Of a DNA stretch of 64,000 nucleotides, positions 9,217 through 17,493 are shown one piece after another. The first letter of the stretch is position 1. The number at the start of each line of letters is the position of its first letter. The position numbers were made by a program, and so were the translations under genes. The notes beneath the pieces were generated by a model, which ran no database searches, was not told the DNA's origin, and saw only the letters and a list, made by a program, of their open reading frames with translations. This DNA is from Chersky-840 sp963764205 (GTDB lineage: Bacteria; Actinomycetota; Acidimicrobiia; Acidimicrobiales; UBA8190), in NCBI GenBank assembly GCA_963764205.1, contig CAVXRN010000006.1, forward strand, positions 1-64,000, given 5' to 3'.

Positions 9217-9729
9217 TCACCGGGACACCTCGAAGACGGTGCCACCCACCTGCAGCAGGTCGCCCTTCCCTAGTTTGGCTGTCGACCCGATGCGTTCGGC
9301 ATTCACCCATGTCCCGTTGGTGGATCCGAGGTCCTCCACCCACAGGGAGCCGTTGCGCCGGAATAGGCGGGCATGCAGGCTGGATGTATAGGAGTCCTCC
9401 ACCCGGACCCCGCATCCCGCGGCTCGTCCCAGGGTGACCTCTTCCCCCACGTCGAAGGTCTGCCCGTACCCCTCCTGGGGCTCGATCACCTTGAGGTGGA
9501 GCCGGCCGGCCCGCCCTCGCCGCTCGCCCGACGCCTGGGACCCCCCGGCTGCAGCCGCGGCCGCAGCCTGGGCCGCGGCGCTCCGGGCCACGGGGGGTCG
9601 CACCTGGACCCAGACCGCCCTGATGACACGGAAGAAGAACAGCCAGATGAGCGCCACCACCAAGACCTCGAGCGCTCGGAGGAGGTTCTGATTGTCCAGC
9701 GAGGTCAGGAACACCACGGCAACCTGCAC
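9217..9729 (-). CDS. fhaB: FhaB/FipA-like FHA-domain protein
   Basis: Membrane-anchored phosphothreonine reader, a usual PknA/PknB partner in septal and lateral wall synthesis. Residues 14-42 form the N-terminal helix (LRALEVLVVALIWLFFFRVI). An Ala-rich linker follows. The FHA domain is about residues 85-168, with the binding signature LGRAAGCGVRVEDSYTSSLHAR and LGSTNGTWVN intact. GTG 9729 abuts the fhaA stop with no gap, so translation is probably coupled. It is one of two tandem FHA genes in the cell-wall locus, matching the Mycobacterium fhaA-fhaB-pstP order. Confidence 0.9.
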   Translation of the reverse strand: MQVAVVFLTSLDNQNLLRALEVLVVALIWLFFFRVIRAVWVQVRPPVARSAAAQAAAAAAAGGSQASGERRGRAGRLHLKVIEPQEGYGQTFDVGEEVTLGRAAGCGVRVEDSYTSSLHARLFRRNGSLWVEDLGSTNGTWVNAERIGSTAKLGKGDLLQVGGTVFEVSR

Positions 9730-10386
9730 TCACGAGCTCTCGAACCGGATGGCGGTCGTCCCCACGGTGATCTCGTCCCCGTCCTCGAGGACACGCTCTC
9801 TGACGGGGACGCCGTTGACCCTGGTGCCGTTGGTCGACTGCAGGTCAGCCACGACGACGTCGCTCCCCCGGCGGCGGATCTCCGCGTGGCGGCGGCTCAC
9901 GTTGGGATCGCTCAGGGCGATCGTGCACTCGGGCAGCCGGCCGATCTCCACGGTCTCGGTGCCCAAGACGATCCGGGACCCGTCCGACAGGACGAGCGAA
10001 GCACCGGCCAGCCCGTCGAGACCCTCCCTGACCTCGGCCGCCACCCGATAGCGCCCCGCCCGGGTCGACGGGTCGCTGCGGATCTCGACCTCGACGGGGC
10101 CGACGAACACATATCCCTCGCTCCGGGCGTGTTCCCGGGCGGCGTCGCCCAGCTCCCGGGCGAGGACGTCGGCGAAGCTCTGGAAGCGGTCGGCGTCCTG
10201 AGGCGACAGGGTCACTACGAAGACGTTGGGCGCGATAAGGCCCCTGACTCCTACGCGGCGCAGGAGGTCCATCTCTCGCGTCAGCCGTCGGCCGATCTCC
10301 ACAGGTTGGATGCCACCCCGCAGGGCCTTGGAGAACGCGCCTTCCACCATACGCTCGAGACGCTGCTCGAACCTTTGGAGTCCCAT
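9730..10386 (-). CDS. fhaA: FhaA-like protein (DUF3662 plus FHA)
   Basis: Cytoplasmic regulator of peptidoglycan synthesis that binds phosphorylated partners such as the lipid II flippase MviN. An N-terminal DUF3662 domain (MGLQRFEQRLERMVEGAFSKALRGGIQPVEIGRRL begins it) covers about residues 1-125; the C-terminal FHA domain has IGRLPECTIALSDPNVSRRHAE and LQSTNGTRVNG. I start at ATG 10386 where the family begins, not at 10413. It is the first gene of the minus-strand locus fhaA-fhaB-pstP-pbpA-pknB. The upstream 230 bases up to tRNA-Leu probably hold the operon promoter, though I see no clear consensus boxes. Confidence 0.9.
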   Translation of the reverse strand: MGLQRFEQRLERMVEGAFSKALRGGIQPVEIGRRLTREMDLLRRVGVRGLIAPNVFVVTLSPQDADRFQSFADVLARELGDAAREHARSEGYVFVGPVEVEIRSDPSTRAGRYRVAAEVREGLDGLAGASLVLSDGSRIVLGTETVEIGRLPECTIALSDPNVSRRHAEIRRRGSDVVVADLQSTNGTRVNGVPVRERVLEDGDEITVGTTAIRFESS

Positions 10387-10614
10387 CGTTGTAACCCAGC
10401 CTACCGGCGCCATCTGATCCGACGGGGTTGCCCGACCGCCTGTCAGGGCAGATGAAACGCAATGTGACCTCGACCACCTGCGGTGTCAGCGTAGGGACAA
10501 AACGTGAGAAACCACTCACCGCTGCCGGGTGTGCAAATCAACTGTGAATGCGTTGTGAGGAACGGAAGGACCGGCGGGGCCCGAAGACCGGTCAGGTATC
10601 GTGACGCGGCACTC

Positions 10615-10698
<84 letters not shown>

Positions 10699-10759
10699 CC
10701 GACCCGACCGTGCGGACCGGACGGACGGATTCCTCGTCGTCTCACAACCGCTAAATGAC

Positions 10760-10784
10760 AGAGCCGGGAACGGCGAATGGCTCT
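10760..10784 (+). terminator. Weak hairpin after tRNA-Leu, before kinase gene end
   Basis: AGAGCC (10760-10765) and GGCTCT (10779-10784) form a 6-bp stem with a 13-nt loop, followed by TTG. It lies between tRNA-Leu and the convergent histidine-kinase gene and could end either transcript. No U-tract, so the call is tentative. Confidence 0.35.
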
Positions 10785-10828
10785 TGACCGTCAACCTCCA
10801 TGCCGAGCTCGGCCAGCAGCGAGTCCCC

Positions 10829-12265
10829 TTAAGCAACGCCGCCGACCTGGCCGCCTTGATCGGGATCGTTCCCAGTCTCGTCGGCAAGTTGACTCAAGCC
10901 GAAATTGTCTGGTGTTGGTATCAGGACTGTTACCGTCGTTCCGCTATCAAGATCGCTAAAGAAGTCGAGGTGTCCGTGATGTGCCTTGACGATGCCGGCG
11001 ACGATCGGCAAGCCGAGACCGGTACCCGCCTGGGTACGGCTGGCGTCGGCTCTCCAGAATCTGTCGAATGCATGCGCGACACCAGGGGGGTCCATGCCTG
11101 GACCATCGTCGGCAACCACGAGTAGAGCCGATCCAGGGCGCTGGACCACTCGCAGCTCAACACTCGACGTCGTCGGCGTGTGTTTCACGGCGTTGGTTAC
11201 AAGATTGACCAACACCTGCCGGAGGGCCATCTCGTCACCTTGTGCCATAACGACGGAATCGCCATCGAGTTGGATGCGGCGCGACGGGTAGACGGCCGAA
11301 AGCTCCTCGACCACCTCTCGCGCTATACGAACCACGTTGACGGGCTTACACGCTAACGGTCGACCCTCGTCGAGGCGGGCCAGCATGAGCAAGTCCTCCA
11401 CAAGCTTCGACATGCGAATGCCCGCTTTGCCGATCCGCCGGATGGCATCGTCCCGGGCATCCGAGTTCTGCAGAGCACCCTGACGCCAGAGATCTGTGAG
11501 GCCCAAGATTGCCGTCACGGGGGTCCGTAGTTCGTGCGAGGCGTCGGCGACGAATTGGCGAAGGCGGTCCTCTGTGCCCTGCTGTTCATCCAGCATGAGG
11601 TTGAACGCATTCGCCAAATGTCCGGCTTCGGTGCTCGCGGGCACCTTGCCGACGCGCCGGGACCGGTCCCCTGACGTGATGGCATCAGCCACTTCGGTGA
11701 CCTCGGCGATCGGGCGAAGACCGAGTCGAGCCACCCACGACGCCGCCGCGGCCAGAACCATGAGCAAGACGACGCCAGCGACGCCGACGACCACGCGCAA
11801 TCTGGACATGGTGGCGTCCACGTGGGCAAGGGAAACGGCAACCACAAGCTTCGCTCCGGTGCCGGGCTCACGAATAAGCACGGCGCGCCAGTGGTCCGTC
11901 CCCTTGAGCGATCCCACCGTTGCGGGGTGCAGGTTGTGGGCACCTGGGACTGATGAGACCAAAGGTGTTGCCGGTTCGGACTGTCCGGCGTCGACTGGTC
12001 GCACCAGCACATGACGCCCTTGCGCATCGATTCGCGCCACGAAGAAGTCACTGACGAAGTTGGGGTTTGGGGGTTGCAGTCGTGGGGTGACGGTCCCCTC
12101 AGGACGAGGTCGGGTCAACGCGACCGCTGGCGAGGCAGAACGCAGCTGGGAGTCGACTTGTTGGATCTCAGATGCCTCCACGACCCGAATCACCAGCGCG
12201 CCGAGTCCGGCAAACACGACGAGGACGACCGCGGCCACAATATAGAGGCGGGTTCGCAGCTTCAC
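10829..12265 (-). CDS. Sensor histidine kinase
   Basis: Membrane sensor kinase of the OmpR-partner class, 478 residues. Helix 1 is about residues 8-29 and helix 2 about 158-180 (VVVGVAGVVLLMVLAAAASWVA), enclosing a ~125-residue extracellular sensor that I cannot assign. HAMP follows (GLRPIAEVTEVADAI...). The phospho-acceptor His is in FVADASHELRTPVTAI. The ATP-binding domain has the N box LVNLVTNAVKHTP, G1 DDGPGMDP, F box FDRFWRAD and G2 GTGLGLPI, all intact. It lies 7 nt downstream of the response regulator gene and is cotranscribed with it. The pair is divergent from the exporter operon, so it probably controls it in answer to an envelope stress or toxic compound. Confidence 0.94.
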   Translation of the reverse strand: MKLRTRLYIVAAVVLVVFAGLGALVIRVVEASEIQQVDSQLRSASPAVALTRPRPEGTVTPRLQPPNPNFVSDFFVARIDAQGRHVLVRPVDAGQSEPATPLVSSVPGAHNLHPATVGSLKGTDHWRAVLIREPGTGAKLVVAVSLAHVDATMSRLRVVVGVAGVVLLMVLAAAASWVARLGLRPIAEVTEVADAITSGDRSRRVGKVPASTEAGHLANAFNLMLDEQQGTEDRLRQFVADASHELRTPVTAILGLTDLWRQGALQNSDARDDAIRRIGKAGIRMSKLVEDLLMLARLDEGRPLACKPVNVVRIAREVVEELSAVYPSRRIQLDGDSVVMAQGDEMALRQVLVNLVTNAVKHTPTTSSVELRVVQRPGSALLVVADDGPGMDPPGVAHAFDRFWRADASRTQAGTGLGLPIVAGIVKAHHGHLDFFSDLDSGTTVTVLIPTPDNFGLSQLADETGNDPDQGGQVGGVA

Positions 12266-12272
12266 CGAAGCA

Positions 12273-12950
12273 CTACTCGCTCAATCGGTAGCCGACGCCG
12301 CGCACGGTTTGAATCATGTTCGAGCCGGCCAAGGCCAGCTTCTTGCGAAGCGATGAAATGAAGGTCTCCACGACTGTCGACTCACCTTCGAAGTCGTAGT
12401 TCCAGACGTGATCGAGAATCTGGGGGCGGGTGACGGCTCGGCCAGCGTTGCGCATCAAGAACCGCAACAACTTGTACTCGGTAGGCGAGAGCGCGATTGG
12501 CTGGCCGTGGCGTTGGACCATGTGGGCGTCGTCGTCCAGTTGCAGATCACCGCATGTGAGGATCGTGGTTACTCGCGTTTTGCCGACGCGCCGCAGGACG
12601 ACCTGGACACGGGCGATGAGCTCCTCGATGCTGAACGGCTTCGTAAGGTAGTCGTCCCCGCCGGTGGTCAGTCCGCGCAGGCGGTCGCCAATGGTGTCGC
12701 GCGCGGTGAGGAAGATGATGGGAATGTCGATTCCCTCAGCACGGAGCCGCCGGCAGACCTCGTAGCCGTCCATATCCGGAAGCATGACGTCGAGAACGAT
12801 GAGGTCGGGGGGTCGTCCGTCGGTCGCAGCGCGAAAGGCCTCTGATCCGCTGGTCAGCGCGTCTACTTCGTAGCCTGCCTGCCGCAGAGACGTTTGGACG
12901 ACGAAGGAGACGTTCTCTTCGTCCTCGACGATCAGGATCCGGACCTCCAT
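12273..12950 (-). CDS. OmpR/PhoB-family response regulator
   Basis: A 225-residue DNA-binding regulator. Receiver residues: acidic pocket Glu-Asp-Glu near the start (VEDEEN), phospho-acceptor Asp in LIVLDVMLPDMDG, switch Thr in FLTARD and Lys in YLTKPFSIEEL. The C-terminal winged helix is complete (LSPTEYKLLRFLMRN through IQTVRGVGYRLSE). ATG 12950 (MEVRILIVEDEE) is chosen because the longer reading adds sequence with no homology to the family. The gene precedes the kinase. The divergent region upstream has three TTTCCTG boxes that are candidate sites for this protein. Confidence 0.94.
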   Translation of the reverse strand: MEVRILIVEDEENVSFVVQTSLRQAGYEVDALTSGSEAFRAATDGRPPDLIVLDVMLPDMDGYEVCRRLRAEGIDIPIIFLTARDTIGDRLRGLTTGGDDYLTKPFSIEELIARVQVVLRRVGKTRVTTILTCGDLQLDDDAHMVQRHGQPIALSPTEYKLLRFLMRNAGRAVTRPQILDHVWNYDFEGESTVVETFISSLRKKLALAGSNMIQTVRGVGYRLSE

Positions 12951-12980
12951 GTCCCAGAGCGTCGTAACTGAACCTTGGAC

Positions 12981-13042
12981 TTTCCTGGAGGAGAGTTGTG
13001 GGTTTCCTGAAGGAATTGGGCAAACGGGCCCGCAGGAAACCC
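12981..13042. promoter_or_regulatory. TTTCCTG repeat array between regulator and exporter operon
   Basis: TTTCCTG occurs at 12981-12987 and 13003-13009, 22 bp apart (two helical turns), and inverted (CAGGAAA) at 13033-13039. The last two are part of a longer perfect inverted repeat, GGGTTTCCTG at 13000-13009 and CAGGAAACCC at 13033-13042. Direct repeats one or two turns apart are typical of OmpR/PhoB-family binding sites. Position in the 130-bp divergent region suggests control of both the two-component genes and the exporter. Confidence 0.55.
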
Positions 13043-13082
13043 GCATCTAGTGCACAGGTTCTTACAAGTCCGGCCGCATTGG

Positions 13083-14459
13083 ATGAGTCCGATGACTCAA
13101 TCAGACGTGGCACTTCGCCCGGAGGAGGTGACGGCCGAACTGGCGGTTCCACCCGGCGACGGTGGCACAAGACGCAAACGCCGCCTCACCACCCGCCGGA
13201 TCGTGGTCGGTGTTCTCTTGCTTGCCCTGGTCGCCGGGGGTCTTGGCACGTTCTTTGCCACCAGGTCGAAAGCCTCGGCCACCGTAACCACGAAGGTGGT
13301 GACCGTCGGCTTCGGCACCATAGAGCAGACTGCCTCGGCCACCGGCACGATCGCTGCGGCTGACACCGAGAACCTCAACTTCCCGGTCTCGGGAAGGGTG
13401 AACGCCGTGGACGTCACCGTGGGCCAAAGTGTTACCGCCGGTCAGACACTGGCCACGGTGGACACGGCCTCGCTCACAGCCCAGGTCGACCAGGCCCAGG
13501 CCTCGCTGGACTCCGCTGAGGCCAGGTTGTCGGCGGACCAGAGTTCGTCTTCGACGAGTTCTGCCCAACTCACCGCCGACCAGTCCGCGGTGACCGCCGC
13601 CCAGTCGTCGCTCGCCGACGCCCAGAAATCGGTGTCTGAGGCCACCCTCACCTCGCCGATCGCTGGCACGGTGGCCCAGCTGAACCTGGCGATGGGGCAA
13701 CAGGTCTCGGGCTCCTCTGCGAGTTCTTCCTCTTCGGCCTCCTCTTCTTCGGGTTCTTCGGGGTCGTCGGGAGCTGGATCGGGCGGCGGCCTTGCAGCAT
13801 CTGGTGGGTCGGGTCTGGGGACCAGCAGTTCATCATCATCGTCACCGTCCTCCTCCTCGTCCTCGTCCTCGAGCGCGCAAATCGTGGTCATCGGATCGGG
13901 GTCCTACATCATCAACGCCACGGTCGACGACACCCAGGTCAGCGAGCTCAAAGTGGGCGACCAGGCGACGATCACCCCGGAGGGCTCCACCACCGCCGTC
14001 TACGGTCAGGTGGCTTCCATCGGGCTCCTTGCTTCCCAGAGCTCGGGCGTGGCGAGCTTCCCGGTCGTGATTGATGTGACTGGCTCGCCTTCGGGTCTCT
14101 ACCCCGGTGCTACGGCCAACATCAGCATCGTCGTGAAAGAGGTCCAAAATGCCCTGGAGGTGCCCACCGCTGCCATCGAGTTCTCCAACGGCAACACCAC
14201 CGTCACGGTCGTCAGCGAGGGAAAGCAATCCACGCGCTCCGTCTCGCTCGGGACTGCGTCGGGTGGCTACACCCAGGTTCTAAGCGGCCTCCAGGCCGGT
14301 GACAAGGTTCTCGAGCGCATCGTCTCGATCTCGGTCTCCGGTGGACGCGGTGGCATCCCGAGCGGCTTCGGCGGCGGAGGCTTCGGCGGCGGCGGCTTCG
14401 GCGGCGGCGGCTTCGGCGGCGGGGGTGTCCCGTCGGGCGGCTTCCCGGGTGGTGGTTGA
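13083..14459 (+). CDS. MacA/HlyD-like periplasmic adaptor of ABC exporter
   Basis: Membrane-fusion-type adaptor, about 459 residues. After a basic N-terminus, one helix (IVVGVLLLALVAGGLGTFFA) anchors it; the rest is outside. The biotinyl-lipoyl-like halves are GTIAAADTENLNFPVSGRV and TLTSPIAGTVAQLNLAMGQQV, flanking a helical segment (LTAQVDQAQASLDSAEARL). A long Ser/Gly linker interrupts the second half, and the C-terminus is a (GGGF)-rich repeat. ATG 13083 or 13092 both fit. The gene opens the exporter operon, with the ATPase start 2 nt after its stop. In Gram-positive relatives (YknX, LnrX types) such adaptors work with a MacB-like transporter in antimicrobial or lipid export. Confidence 0.88.
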   Translation: MSPMTQSDVALRPEEVTAELAVPPGDGGTRRKRRLTTRRIVVGVLLLALVAGGLGTFFATRSKASATVTTKVVTVGFGTIEQTASATGTIAAADTENLNFPVSGRVNAVDVTVGQSVTAGQTLATVDTASLTAQVDQAQASLDSAEARLSADQSSSSTSSAQLTADQSAVTAAQSSLADAQKSVSEATLTSPIAGTVAQLNLAMGQQVSGSSASSSSSASSSSGSSGSSGAGSGGGLAASGGSGLGTSSSSSSSPSSSSSSSSSAQIVVIGSGSYIINATVDDTQVSELKVGDQATITPEGSTTAVYGQVASIGLLASQSSGVASFPVVIDVTGSPSGLYPGATANISIVVKEVQNALEVPTAAIEFSNGNTTVTVVSEGKQSTRSVSLGTASGGYTQVLSGLQAGDKVLERIVSISVSGGRGGIPSGFGGGGFGGGGFGGGGFGGGGVPSGGFPGGG

Positions 14460-14461
14460 TC

Positions 14462-15271
14462 ATGCCCTCCCACAACCTCGTTGGGGCGCCCACCGGACCC
14501 CCCATCTATCTGCCTCCACCTCTTGAGAGCGGTTCGGAGTTCGGAAACCCATCCCACAACGGAGCCATCGGACCCCCGGTCATCGAGCTTGCCGACGTCC
14601 GCAAGGTGTACCGCACCGGATCGGTCGAGTTCGAGGCTCTACGCGGCATATCGGCGACCATCGAGCAAGGGGAGTTCGTAGCCATCATGGGACCGTCGGG
14701 TTCGGGCAAGTCGACGATCATGAACATCGTCGGCTGCCTCGACGTCCCCACCTCCGGTGTCTACCGCCTCGCCGGTCAGGACGTGGGCCGGATGTCGGAG
14801 GCGGAGCTGGCGCACACCCGGAACCGGCGGATCGGGTTCGTCTTCCAGCTCTACAACCTGTTGCCGTCGATGACGGCGATGCGCAACGTCGAGCTGCCGC
14901 TCACCTATGCGGGCGTTGATCGCGCCGAGCGCAGATCGAGAGCGATCGCAGCACTGGATCGCGTGGGTATCGCCGCGCATGCCGAACATCGACCAGGCGA
15001 GATGTCCGGGGGCCAGCAGCAGCGCGTGGCGATCGCGCGGGCTTTGGTCACGAGCCCAGACCTAATCTTGTGCGACGAGCCGACCGGGGCGCTCGATTCG
15101 GCCTCTGCCGCCGAGGTGCTCGAGATCCTGACCGAGCTGCATCAAGGTGGGCGAACCATCGTGCTCATCACACACGAGGCCGAGGTCGCGACCGCGGCGT
15201 CGCGCATCATGCGCATCCGAGATGGACTCTTTGTCGACGACGACCGGATCGGGGCAGGTGCGCCACGATGA
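14462..15271 (+). CDS. MacB/LolD-type ABC transporter ATPase
   Basis: About 270 residues. Walker A GPSGSGKST, signature MSGGQQQRVAIARAL, Walker B LILCDEPTGALD, and the H-loop LITHE are all intact, with the MacB-type spacing and sequence (VFQLYNLLPSMTAMRNVELPL). ATG 14462 is preferred to TTG 14456, which lies against the adaptor stop. The stop overlaps the permease ATG (ATGA). It powers the neighbouring permease, probably mechanotransmission-type export rather than classic transport. Confidence 0.95.
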   Translation: MPSHNLVGAPTGPPIYLPPPLESGSEFGNPSHNGAIGPPVIELADVRKVYRTGSVEFEALRGISATIEQGEFVAIMGPSGSGKSTIMNIVGCLDVPTSGVYRLAGQDVGRMSEAELAHTRNRRIGFVFQLYNLLPSMTAMRNVELPLTYAGVDRAERRSRAIAALDRVGIAAHAEHRPGEMSGGQQQRVAIARALVTSPDLILCDEPTGALDSASAAEVLEILTELHQGGRTIVLITHEAEVATAASRIMRIRDGLFVDDDRIGAGAPR

Positions 15272-16507
15272 GCTGGCTCGAGACGTTTCGCACCGGCCTG
15301 GAAGCAATCCGGACGCACCGGATGCGCTCTGCCCTTACCGTGCTCGGCATCCTCATCGGCATCGCGGCGGTGATCATGACGGTGGGGCTGGGTGAAGGGG
15401 CCCAGGCCCAGGTGGCCTCCGAGATCTCCGCCTTGGGCACCAACCTGCTCACAGTCTCGCCCGGAAGCTCCACCTCCAGCAGCGGGATCCGGGGGGGATT
15501 TGGCTCCGCCTCCACCTTGACGGTGGCGGACGGCAACGCCTTGGCCTCGAGCCGGGTCGCCCCGGACATCAAGGCGGTGGCGCCCACGGTTTCGTCCTCG
15601 GAGACCCTGACAGCAGGGTCTGCCAACTGGACGACCACGGTCGTCGGCTCCACGGTCGACTGGCTGTCGGTGCGAGGCCGGACTCTCTCCGAGGGCAGGT
15701 TCTTCAGCCACCAGGAAGTCGCCACTGACGCCGCCGTCACGGTCCTCGCCCCTACCACGGCGCAGGAGCTCTTCGGGCCCCGTGATCCGGTGGGAGAAAC
15801 GGTCAACGTCAACGGCGTCCCCATGACGGTCATCGGGGTGCTGAACTCCGCCGGGTCGTCCTCGTCGTCCACCTCGAGTCAGGACGACCAGGCGGTCGTA
15901 CCCATCACCACCGCCTCTCAGCGAATCATCGGCGGTACGGCGCGGCACAACAGTGCAGTCCATCCTGATCGAAGCTACCTCAGCGAGCTCGTTGTCGGCT
16001 GCCTATCAGGAGGCCGACAACGAACTCCTCGCCCTCCACCACATCACGGTGCCTACCAACGCGGACTTCACCATCACCTCGCAACAATCGCTGCTCTCGA
16101 CGGCGACGTCGGTGGACAAAACCCTCACGGTCCTCCTCGCCGGTATCGCCGCTATCTCTCTGCTGGTCGGGGGGATCGGAGTTATGAACATCATGTTGGT
16201 CTCGGTCACCGAACGCGTCCGAGAGATCGGCTTGCGCAAGGCGCTTGGAGCCGCCCCGTCGGTCATCCGCCGTCAATTCGTTGTCGAGGCATCGGCGCTG
16301 GGGTTTGCCGGAGGACTCGCAGGAGCAGCGCTCGGCATCCTCCTCGCGGTGGTGCTGCCGCATCTCATCTCCGACAGGATCGTCATCTCTCCCACGGCGA
16401 CGATCGGGGCCATTGCGGTTGCAATCGCCATCGGGGTCGGGTTCGGCGTGTATCCGGCAGACCGAGCAGCACGTCTTGCGCCCATCGATGCCCTGCGCAA
16501 CGAGTGA
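15268..16507 (+). CDS. MacB-like ABC permease, one frameshift
   Basis: FtsX/MacB-type permease of about 410 residues. ATG 15268 overlaps the ATPase stop. Helix 1 is in RSALTVLGILIGIAAVIMTVGLG, followed by a large extracellular domain. The frame is lost near 15945-15953, after TASQRIIGG; a one-base shift continues at VQSILIEATSASSLSAAYQEADN through the three C-terminal helices (LLAGIAAISLLVGGIGVMNIMLVSVTERVREIGLRKALGA is characteristic). Ends with DRAARLAPIDALRNE, the usual family tail. The slip makes a working protein impossible as written; a sequence error is the simpler reading. Confidence 0.86.
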
Positions 16508-16589
16508 AGTCGCATATGCCTCCCTACCTGCAGCGAATCGTTCCCTCTCAGCCCGCCATCACGCTCTAGAGCCCAGGAGTATCAAAACC

Positions 16590-17493
16590 ATGTTCCATCG
16601 CATCCTTCGACGACAGCAACTATCCGACACCGGCACGTCATTTCGACCTCGGCGGCGCGCTGCACTGCTCGCCCTGGGGGCGGTGGCGCTAGTGGCCGCG
16701 GCTTGCTCATCAGCGGCCGCCAACAACGCGTCGCGAAGCACAACCGCATCGACATCTGCCAACCAGCCCTCCGCCGCGCCCGACACCACCTGCGGCGTCG
16801 GGCAGCGTGGCAGCCATCTCGGGCACAACCATGCAGGTCCAGAATCAGCAAACCGGACAGGTGAGCGTCACATGGACCTCCGCCACGACGTTCTCTCACA
16901 CGGTCTCAGCGTCGCTGTCGAACATTGCGGTGGGCGACTGCGTCAACGCGATCGGCACGCCGAGCGGATCGTCGGTGGCAGCGACACAGGTCACGATCAG
17001 CCAACCCGATTCCAGCGGCAGCTGCCGGGCTGGCGGGTTCGGATTCGGCGGTGGCGGCGCGTCGGGAGGACCGCCCGCTGGCTTCACGCCTCCAAACGGA
17101 GGATCGATTCCCAGCGGCGGTTCGCGGCCCTCGGGAGGAAGCTTCCCGAACTTCAGCGCCGCCTCGGGCAAGGTGACAGCGGTGTCTGGGAGTGGCGTCA
17201 CGGTCGAGGGAGTCCTCCGCAGCGCCGCCAACCGTACCTCGTCGCCGAAGACCACCTCGATCACCGTGACCACCTCGTCGTCGACAAAGTATTCGCAGAC
17301 TGCCAGCACCGACTCCACCAGCCTGGCAGTGGGCCTGTGCGTGACAGCGCAGGGCTCGGCCGACCAGCAGGGGAACATCACCGCGACATCCATCAGCATC
17401 CGCAATCCCGACTCCAGCGGTGGCTGTGGCTTCGGGTTCCGACCTGGCAGCGGGCCGGGAGGGTCGGGTGCTTCGGGCTCGTCGAATGCCTAA
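16590..17493 (+). CDS. Lipoprotein with DUF5666-like repeats, one frameshift
   Basis: ATG 16590 encodes a basic Arg-rich N-terminus, a hydrophobic helix and the lipobox ALVAAACSS, so it is probably a lipid-anchored exported protein. A one-base slip near 16785-16800 separates this from the mature region, which begins VAAISGTTMQVQNQQTGQVSVTW in the next frame. Two copies of a beta-rich unit follow (SATTFSHTVSASLSNIAVGDCVNAIG and SSSTKYSQTASTDSTSLAVGLCVTAQG), of DUF5666 type, joined by a Gly/Ser/Pro linker. The gene overlaps the second adaptor by 8 nt. In this operon it is likely an outer-surface partner of the exporter, but its function is unknown. Confidence 0.75.
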
